From: RUG12461 sp045657665
Lineage (GTDB): Bacteria > Bacillota > Clostridia > Lachnospirales > Lachnospiraceae
NCBI GenBank assembly: GCA_045657665.1
Contig: JAZOTN010000012.1
Span: forward strand, 1-48,911
Length of the DNA stretch: 48,911 nucleotides
Direction of reading: 5' to 3'
The notes under the pieces were generated by a model that did not search any database, was not told where the DNA came from, and saw only the letters and a program-made list of their open reading frames with translations. Below, in pieces: positions 44,083-48,911 of this stretch (the first letter of the stretch is position 1; each line of letters opens with the position of its first letter). The translations under genes and the position numbers were made by a program.

Positions 44083-44235
44083 AAAGCAGGGTGCAAAACG
44101 CAAGTAAAGCGCACAGATGTATATTATGAAACCTGCGGTGTTTATCTTCAAAACAAGAAATTGATAGTATAAAGTAAAGCTAATCTGCTAATGAATTATA
44201 GTATATAATATTTAGTTTTGTGAGGAGGGATGATT

Positions 44236-45027
44236 ATGTCTGGAATAGACAAATTTTTTGAGGGGATTGGAGATGCTGTGAAAACTGTTCCTGATATTTA
44301 TGAGGATGGATTGAAGCCATCAACACGAGAAGGAGGAAAAACACTGGCGTTGATACCACAAACAATTAATGCGGCACTTGCACCTTTAAGGATATGGATT
44401 GCGCAGAAAGAGTACAATGTGGCTGAAACAGAGAAAATTTTGGCATTGAAGTTGGAAAAAGTAAATGCAGAATCAATCGTATCACCAGATGCATATGTTG
44501 CAGTACCAGCTTTACAGGGAATCGCATATTGTATGAATAGTGAGGAATTGCGTAATATGTATGCTAATCTTTTAGCGACATCAATGTTGAAAGACAAGAA
44601 AGAAAATGCACATCCATCGTTTGTAGAAATAATTAAGCAGCTTTCTCCTGATGAAGCTAAATTATTAAAAAGGATATCTGAATCAGGAGATTCCTATCCT
44701 TTAATAGACATAAAACTTAATGTGGCTGAAGGTGGGTATATTACTCAAGTGCGTAATTTTACATTATTGGCAGAAGGGGTGTGTGAATATCCTAATAAGG
44801 TATTTACATATATTGACAATTTAGAAAGGTTAAAGATTATAGATATACCATTCGGGGTAAAACTGCATAATGATGAGATATATGAGCCAATTGAATCTTA
44901 TGCGGAGATAAAGAATATGTTGAATTCCGAAGTTCCAGAAGGATATCGATGGGAAGTGGTTCGTAAGAAATTTGAAGTTACAGAGTATGGTAAGAGTTTT
45001 ATGGAGGCTTGTGTAAAAAATATATAA
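44236..45027 (+). CDS. DUF4393 (Abi-alpha-like) protein
   Basis: 263 aa from the ATG at 44236, with AGGAGG 7 bases upstream; the ATG at 44230 is only one base from it. The layout matches DUF4393, which I recall being linked to the abortive-infection Abi-alpha family: GLKPSTREGGKTLALIPQT, then a helical region and MYANLLATSM, then HPSFVEIIKQLSPDEAKLL. A TATAAT lies at 44204-44209. It shares cassette 1 with the AlbA_2 protein. A phage-defence role is plausible but inferred. Confidence 0.75.
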   Translation: MSGIDKFFEGIGDAVKTVPDIYEDGLKPSTREGGKTLALIPQTINAALAPLRIWIAQKEYNVAETEKILALKLEKVNAESIVSPDAYVAVPALQGIAYCMNSEELRNMYANLLATSMLKDKKENAHPSFVEIIKQLSPDEAKLLKRISESGDSYPLIDIKLNVAEGGYITQVRNFTLLAEGVCEYPNKVFTYIDNLERLKIIDIPFGVKLHNDEIYEPIESYAEIKNMLNSEVPEGYRWEVVRKKFEVTEYGKSFMEACVKNI

Positions 45028-45055
45028 TAATATGTATGTATAATTGATTTGTCAT

Positions 45056-45250
45056 CAGTTGTGTACAGTAGTCCTGAGCTTTCTACCGTACACAACAGGT
45101 AAACAGCAACTTGATGAAGAAATGCCTAAAATACGGCATTTTCACTTCTTTAATCGTTATCAAAGAGATAATCGTTTCACAACGTATTACGTCTTTGGAC
45201 AATCAAATACGACTTATTACACCTCGGGACAATTGTCCTGGGGTGTTTTT
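45056..45250. repeat. 195-bp cassette-boundary repeat, copy B
   Basis: Colinear with 48387-48581 over 195 bp. It starts with a 39-bp inverted repeat (45058-45096: GTTGTGTAC...GTACACAAC, with inner GTAG/CTAC), then an AAATGCC/GGCATTT hairpin, then the 87-bp rpsI 3'-end sequence (45163-45249) with its terminator. It carries no gene. It separates cassette 1 from cassette 2. Confidence 0.88.
45220..45250 (+). terminator. Intrinsic terminator, duplicated copy
   Basis: Copy of the rpsI terminator hairpin (CACCTCGGGACA/TGTCCTGGGGTG) followed by five T residues. It would end cassette 1 transcripts. Confidence 0.88.
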
Positions 45251-45275
45251 GTTATGCCCTTATGTTGTTAAGTAG

Positions 45276-45338
45276 TTGTGTGGTAAAGCGCAATATTGAT
45301 ATTATAGTTTGCGCTTTAGGATTGATTTTAAAGCGCAA
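45276..45338 (+). promoter_or_regulatory. Promoter and AAAGCGCAA operators of cassette 2
   Basis: TTGTGT (45276-45281) and TATTAT (45300-45305), spacing 18. The word AAAGCGCAA lies in the spacer at 45285-45293, inverted just after the -10 at 45309-45317, and again at 45330-45338. This fits repressor sites. The same word is repeated three times inside the gene's own coding region (46523-46556). Confidence 0.68.
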
Positions 45339-45376
45339 CAATGATATTGTTAAATAAAAAAACTAAGGACGAGGCT

Positions 45377-46747
45377 ATGCGAGATATAGACAAAATAATT
45401 GAAGATGACGAAAATCAGGTGGTTGAATGGAAAGAGTCATGGCAGGATAAGTATCTGGAGTGGATCTGTGGCTATGCCAATGCCCAGGGTGGGACTCTCT
45501 ACATAGGAGTTGATGATAATGGAAACGTTATTGGATTAGATTCAAAGGTACAAAAGAAGCTATTAGAGGATATTCCAAATAAAATTACTGCAGCATTTGG
45601 GATAACTTGTGATGTGAATCTCAAGTCAAAAGATAAAAAGAAGTATATTCAGGTTGAGGTAAAAAAATCGCGATTACCTTTAAATCTCCATGGAAGATAT
45701 TATTACCGTACTGGAAGTGTAAAGAAGGAGATTACTGGATTTGAACTAACTGAATTTATTATAAAAAGCACAGGAACGTCATATGATGCTATGGTTTCCG
45801 ACATAACTCGTGATAAGCTGACGTTTGAAGCGTTCAAAAAAAGATATCTTGATGTACTGCCTGGTAATCACGATTTTGAAGAAGATCTTATTAGCTTTAG
45901 ATTAATGCAAGAAGATGGACAAATGACAAACGCAGGTGTTTTGTTTGCTGACCAATGGAATATTCATCATTCAAGAATGTTTTGTACAAGATGGAATGGT
46001 TTGGATAAAGCGGGTTCTGTCCAAGATGCTCTGGATGATCTGGAAATCACTGGTAGTTTATTATCACTCTTTGATAATGCAATGGATTTTGTTAGAAAAA
46101 ACTCAAAAAAAGGATGGAGAAAAGACAAAGATAAAAGAGTAGAATTGCCGGATTATCCAGAACGTGCAGTAGAAGAAGGATTAGTTAATGCACTCATTCA
46201 TAGAAGTTATTTGCAGACAGGTGCTCATAGCCAGATTGATATTTATGATGATCGAATGGTTATTACTAATCCAGGAGGAATGTATGATGGTTCTGAGGTT
46301 CAATTACTAGATTTGAGACATGTCCCTTCCAAGCTTAGAAATCCAATACTGGCCGATGTTTTTGGACGCTTACGTTTGATGGAGAGACGAGGAAGTGGAT
46401 TCAAGAAGATACTTGATGCCTATGAATCTGAAGAAAGATATACAGATAGTTTAAAGCCAGAGTTTTATACTGATGGTTATAATTTCTTTCTTACTCTATG
46501 GAACTTGAATTATGCTTATGATAAAGCGCAAAATAAAGCGCAAATTAAAGCGCAAAGAGGTACTTTATCTGATAGAGATTATATATTGCTCCTGATTAAG
46601 GAGAATCCAACCATAACACAAGAAGAATTGGCAAATATTATGGGGAAGTCACGAAGATCAGTACAGATGCTGATGAAGCAGCTGATAGAGGATGATGCTA
46701 TTGAAAGACTTGGATCTAAGAAACAGGGAACATGGATTTTAAAATGA
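45377..46747 (+). CDS. AlbA_2 (Schlafen-type) and HATPase_c_4 protein with KAQ repeat
   Basis: 456 aa from the ATG at 45377, with AGGACGAGG just upstream; an ATG at 45341 has no such site. AlbA_2 domain: QVVEWKESW, then NAQGGTLYIGVDDNGNVIG. HATPase_c_4-type domain: AVEEGLVNALIHRSY and DDRMVITNPGG. Residues 383-393 are KAQNKAQIKAQ, encoded by three 12-bp units of the operator-like word. A C-terminal winged helix (TQEELANIMGKSRRSVQMLM) follows. It is a distant paralogue of the cassette 1 protein. It is probably a DNA-binding autoregulator. Confidence 0.87.
   Translation: MRDIDKIIEDDENQVVEWKESWQDKYLEWICGYANAQGGTLYIGVDDNGNVIGLDSKVQKKLLEDIPNKITAAFGITCDVNLKSKDKKKYIQVEVKKSRLPLNLHGRYYYRTGSVKKEITGFELTEFIIKSTGTSYDAMVSDITRDKLTFEAFKKRYLDVLPGNHDFEEDLISFRLMQEDGQMTNAGVLFADQWNIHHSRMFCTRWNGLDKAGSVQDALDDLEITGSLLSLFDNAMDFVRKNSKKGWRKDKDKRVELPDYPERAVEEGLVNALIHRSYLQTGAHSQIDIYDDRMVITNPGGMYDGSEVQLLDLRHVPSKLRNPILADVFGRLRLMERRGSGFKKILDAYESEERYTDSLKPEFYTDGYNFFLTLWNLNYAYDKAQNKAQIKAQRGTLSDRDYILLLIKENPTITQEELANIMGKSRRSVQMLMKQLIEDDAIERLGSKKQGTWILK
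46523..46556. repeat. Three 12-bp direct repeats inside the AlbA_2 gene
   Basis: AAAGCGCAAA starts at 46523, 46535 and 46547, a strict 12-bp period. The word is the same as in the promoter region at 45285, 45309 (inverted) and 45330. Confidence 0.9.
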
Positions 46748-46774
46748 TAAATACTATGAAATGAGGAGTGGCAT

Positions 46775-47020
46775 ATGCGAACAATAGACATAATTAATAT
46801 AATTGCAATAATAGTTTCCCCGGTTGTTGCAGTAGTTGTTGGCCAGATTTTACAAGACAGGAGAAAGAAGCGCTCTGATAAGATGGAGATTTTTAAAACA
46901 CTAATGATAAGTAGAGGTTTGGGCTGATCTACAGAAAGTGTTAAGGCATTGAACATTATTGAGGTTGTTTTTAGTGATGATCAATCTGTTCAATCGGAAT
47001 TTGTCGGGATGAGCGCATAG
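46775..47020 (+). pseudogene. Broken gene for a small membrane-anchored protein (DUF6680-like)
   Basis: An ATG at 46775 with GAGGAG upstream opens a frame with one N-terminal membrane segment (IIAIIVSPVVAVVVGQ) and a charged DRRKKRSDK. A TGA at 46925 stops it after 50 aa, but the same frame continues with homologous-looking sequence (STESVKALNIIEVVFSDDQS) to a TAG at 47018. The stop probably replaced a tryptophan codon and the C-terminus is lost. I recall similar proteins as a DUF family of small membrane-anchored proteins; the exact name is uncertain. Confidence 0.65.
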
Positions 47021-47080
47021 CCCTTTATCTTTGATTTTAATGTACCAAGACACAAATTAGGTTTGTAGAGGAAAAATATT

Positions 47081-47635
47081 ATGGAACACAAAGGAACAAA
47101 GAAGATAGAAACCGAACGATTAATTCTTCGACAGTTTACCAAAGAAGACGCAGAAGTTATGTTTAAAAACTGGGAGAGCGATTCAAAAGTTACTGAGTTT
47201 TTACGCTGGCCAACAGCTATAGATGTTAGTGAGGCAGAACAGGTTCTTGATGAATGGGTCCGAGGATATGAAAATCCCGATTTTTATCAGTGGGCAATCG
47301 TTTTAAAAGAGGTTGGAGAGCCTATTGGTTCTATCAGTGTTGTAGATAAAAATGAAAATCTTGATATTGTTCATATAGGATACTGTATAGGCAGCAAATG
47401 GTGGCATAAAGGAATTACAACAGAGGCATTTAAAGCGATTATTCCTTTTTTCTTTAAAGAGGTGGGCGTAAACAGGATTGAATCACAGCATGACCCAAAT
47501 AATCCGAATTCAGGTAAAGTAATGCAAAAATGTGGATTAAAATACGAGGGAACGCTTCGTCAAGCTGATTGGAGTAATAAAGGTGTTGTAGACGCTTGTA
47601 TGTATAGTTTGTTGAGATCTGAATGGGAGAAATAA
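47081..47635 (+). CDS. GNAT N-acetyltransferase, RimJ/RimL type
   Basis: 184 aa. Starts with ETERLILRQFTKEDAEVMF, typical of RimJ/RimL-like acetyltransferases; GYCIGSKWWHKGITTEA is the acetyl-CoA loop and NPNSGKVMQKCGLKYEG the C-terminal motif. It acetylates an amino group of an unknown substrate, which can include protein N-termini or aminoglycosides. Same strand as the neighbouring accessory genes, AT-rich. Confidence 0.9.
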   Translation: MEHKGTKKIETERLILRQFTKEDAEVMFKNWESDSKVTEFLRWPTAIDVSEAEQVLDEWVRGYENPDFYQWAIVLKEVGEPIGSISVVDKNENLDIVHIGYCIGSKWWHKGITTEAFKAIIPFFFKEVGVNRIESQHDPNNPNSGKVMQKCGLKYEGTLRQADWSNKGVVDACMYSLLRSEWEK

Positions 47636-47739
47636 GTTAATTCAGGCTTGTCGAGATGATTAAGTAGTCTCTACTTGTATTTAGATTTTGGGTGCATATA
47701 CAAAGAACTAAACAATTCAAGTTTGCGGAGGAACTATAA

Positions 47740-48159
47740 ATGGAAATAAGATATGTGGAGCTAAAAGATAAGGAAGAGTGGTATTTGCTAGATAGACATT
47801 TGCCTGATGCTGGGTTTGAGGAGAAAGTCAGAAACAAGCAGGGTTATGTTGTGGTTGACGAGAGTAAAATTGTAGGGGATTTACGTTACAACCTTTTCTG
47901 GGATAATATTCCTTTTTGTACTATGCTTTATATTGACGAAAAACATCGTGGACGTGGATATGGAAAACTCCTAATGAAACATTGGGAAAACGACATGAAG
48001 ACCATGGAATACGGAATGCTTATGACCTCAACGCAAGTTGATGAGAATGCGCAGCATTTCTATCGGAAGTTGGACTATAAGGACTGCGGAGGTTTCATTG
48101 TTGATGTGCCGGGATATGAGCAACCGATGGAAATGATCATGATCAAGGCAGTACAGTAA
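47740..48159 (+). CDS. GNAT N-acetyltransferase
   Basis: 139 aa. Acetyl-CoA binding motif KHRGRGYGKLLMKHWE near 68-83, with LYIDEKHRG before it and HFYRKLDYKDCGG after. A strong GGAGG lies upstream of the ATG. It is unlike the preceding GNAT protein in sequence. Substrate unknown. Confidence 0.88.
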   Translation: MEIRYVELKDKEEWYLLDRHLPDAGFEEKVRNKQGYVVVDESKIVGDLRYNLFWDNIPFCTMLYIDEKHRGRGYGKLLMKHWENDMKTMEYGMLMTSTQVDENAQHFYRKLDYKDCGGFIVDVPGYEQPMEMIMIKAVQ

Positions 48160-48214
48160 AGCTTGAAGAAGATTACTTGCGGTAAAATTATTCAGAAGGA
48201 GTATCACCATCTAT

Positions 48215-48378
48215 ATGCATCATAATTTCTTGTTCGACCTGGATATGACCCTGCTCGATTTCCATGCTTCTGAGCGAAAAGCGCTGGAGATAATAATTCT
48301 GATATGCAGGGCGCTAAGAATGCGTCGCTGGCATCTGTGTGGTTCATGCCCTCCGGTGATATCGAAGAAGCTATATAA
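48215..48378 (+). pseudogene. HAD-hydrolase remnant with internal deletion
   Basis: The first ~30 codons read MHHNFLFDLDMTLLDFHAS, containing the HAD motif DxDMT, with GAAGGAG upstream. At about 48300 the frame changes and the sequence resumes as a HAD C-terminal end (DMQGAKNASLASVWFMPSG to a TAA at 48376-48378). The middle of a ~220-aa YjjG-like hydrolase gene has therefore been deleted, with both ends left. Not functional. Confidence 0.75.
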
Positions 48379-48386
48379 GGTGCCAC

Positions 48387-48581
48387 CAGTTGTGCACAGT
48401 AGTCCTGAGCTTTCTACCGTACACAACAGGTAAACAGCAACTTGATGAATAAATGCCTAAAAGACGGCATTTTTACTTCTTTAATCGTTATCAAAGAGAT
48501 AATCGTTTCACAACGTATTACGTCTTTGGACAATCATATACGACTTATTACACCTCAGGACAACTGTCCTGGGGTGTTTTT
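48387..48581. repeat. 195-bp cassette-boundary repeat, copy C
   Basis: Colinear with 45056-45250. The inverted repeat is at 48389-48427 (GTTGTGCAC/GTACACAAC, one mismatch), and the 87-bp rpsI-type segment at 48494-48580. It forms the right boundary of cassette 2. Confidence 0.88.
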
Positions 48582-48583
48582 TT
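48551..48583 (+). terminator. Intrinsic terminator, duplicated copy
   Basis: Third copy of the rpsI terminator hairpin (CACCTCAGGACA/TGTCCTGGGGTG) with seven T residues. The group II intron begins 2 bases after the T-run. Confidence 0.9.
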
Positions 48584-48585
48584 AT

Positions 48586-48911
48586 GTTTGCCCAGCATGG
48601 GCGTCTTCTAACGGGTGAAAGTCCCGAGTGCGCGTAGGCAACGACGAAGCACATAGCCGAACAGCAAGGGTGCCCGTTGTGAAGCGGGATCTGAAAGAAG
48701 CTGTAAGCAAACCTCTGGCCTGACGGACAGGAACCGCATACAAGGCTCGGAAATACGGATAAGGTGGCATAAACACTAAAGTCCAAAAGGTTGCTGGAAG
48801 TACGAGTAAATGCGGCAGGTACATGGAGGGAAAGAACACGCACCTTAACTGGGGAGGTCTCACAGACGGTCTCATTAGCCGCAGTAACAACGAACTGTGA
48901 GAAGTCAGCAG
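48586..48911 (+). mobile_element. Group II intron, 5' part (RNA domain I), cut by window end
   Basis: The sequence starts GTTTGCCCAGCATGGGCG, close to the GUGYG-type 5' end of group II introns, and contains the typical TAACGGGTGAAAGTCCCG, TAGCCGAACAGCAAGGGTGC and CTGACGGACAGGAACCGC blocks of domain I. It ends with GAAGTCAGCAG, the run-up to the intron-encoded reverse transcriptase in many clostridial introns. The reverse transcriptase itself lies outside the window. Short open frames here are not genes. The insertion point is just after an intrinsic terminator, as class C introns prefer; the subclass is not settled. Confidence 0.88.

Noticed and set aside
44106..44113. AAAGCGCA near the end of cassette 1 as a further operator of the cassette 2 regulator
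   Set aside because: A single 8-base match with no partner and no nearby -10/-35 pair is likely chance.
45058..45096. Integron attC site
   Set aside because: The inverted repeat arms do not match the GTTRRRY/RYYYAAC core sites and no integron integrase is present, although the overall look is similar.
48582..48890. Minus-strand open frames over the intron
   Set aside because: They lie opposite structured intron RNA domain I and have no coding features.

Overview
The window looks like a chromosome segment of a Gram-positive Clostridia bacterium, most likely Lachnospiraceae. This rests on strong AGGAGG ribosome-binding sites, perfect sigma-A promoters (for example before rplM), a Firmicutes-type L13 leader, several DUF4422/CgeB-like glycosyltransferases typical of gut Clostridia, and a group II intron start. 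No species can be assigned from the sequence alone.

Positions 1-33938 are one large glycan island. It opens with a 23-bp tandem repeat array running into a 5'-truncated FkbM methyltransferase. A mirrored module follows (radical SAM, GT2, GT2, radical SAM), then a DUF4422 protein. Next is a precursor-supply operon at 7554-14689: UDP-glucose dehydrogenase, UDP-xylose synthase, an unknown protein, a ribulose-phosphate epimerase relative, an IspD/TarI-type cytidylyltransferase, a TarJ-like dehydrogenase and two LicD-family transferases. Together these should make UDP-GlcA, UDP-Xyl and a CDP-pentitol (probably CDP-ribitol) and transfer the pentitol phosphate. The rest of the island (15225-33938) holds GT2, GT4, GT8, CgeB-like, DUF4422 and DUF4422-capsule-synthase enzymes, a third radical SAM protein and a tandem pair of FkbM genes. 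I see no flippase, polymerase, initiating membrane transferase or other multi-pass membrane protein in the island. That favours cytosolic glycosylation of a protein such as flagellin, or assembly completed elsewhere.

Positions 34157-42365 are more ordinary chromosome: two small proteins of unknown function (the first with both a sigma-D-like and a sigma-A-like promoter), metA with an overlapping short HypA-like gene, a membrane spermidine-synthase-like protein, a Nudix hydrolase, another CgeB-like transferase, an extradiol-dioxygenase/AMMECR1 fusion, and the ribosomal operon rplM-rpsI.

From the 3' end of rpsI onward the DNA is visibly more AT-rich and accessory. An 87-bp sequence beginning at the rpsI stop codon and ending in its terminator occurs three times (42357, 45163, 48494) and brackets two cassettes. 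Cassette 1 has an AlbA_2/HATPase regulator-like protein and a DUF4393 (Abi-alpha-like) protein. Cassette 2 has a second AlbA_2 protein, a broken small membrane-protein gene, two GNAT acetyltransferases and a HAD-hydrolase remnant. The last repeat copy is followed directly by the 5' part of a group II intron that runs off the window. The layout resembles accretion of mobile cassettes at the rpsI 3' end, a known integration target in other Firmicutes. Each AlbA_2 gene carries its own set of repeated operator-like words overlapping its promoter.
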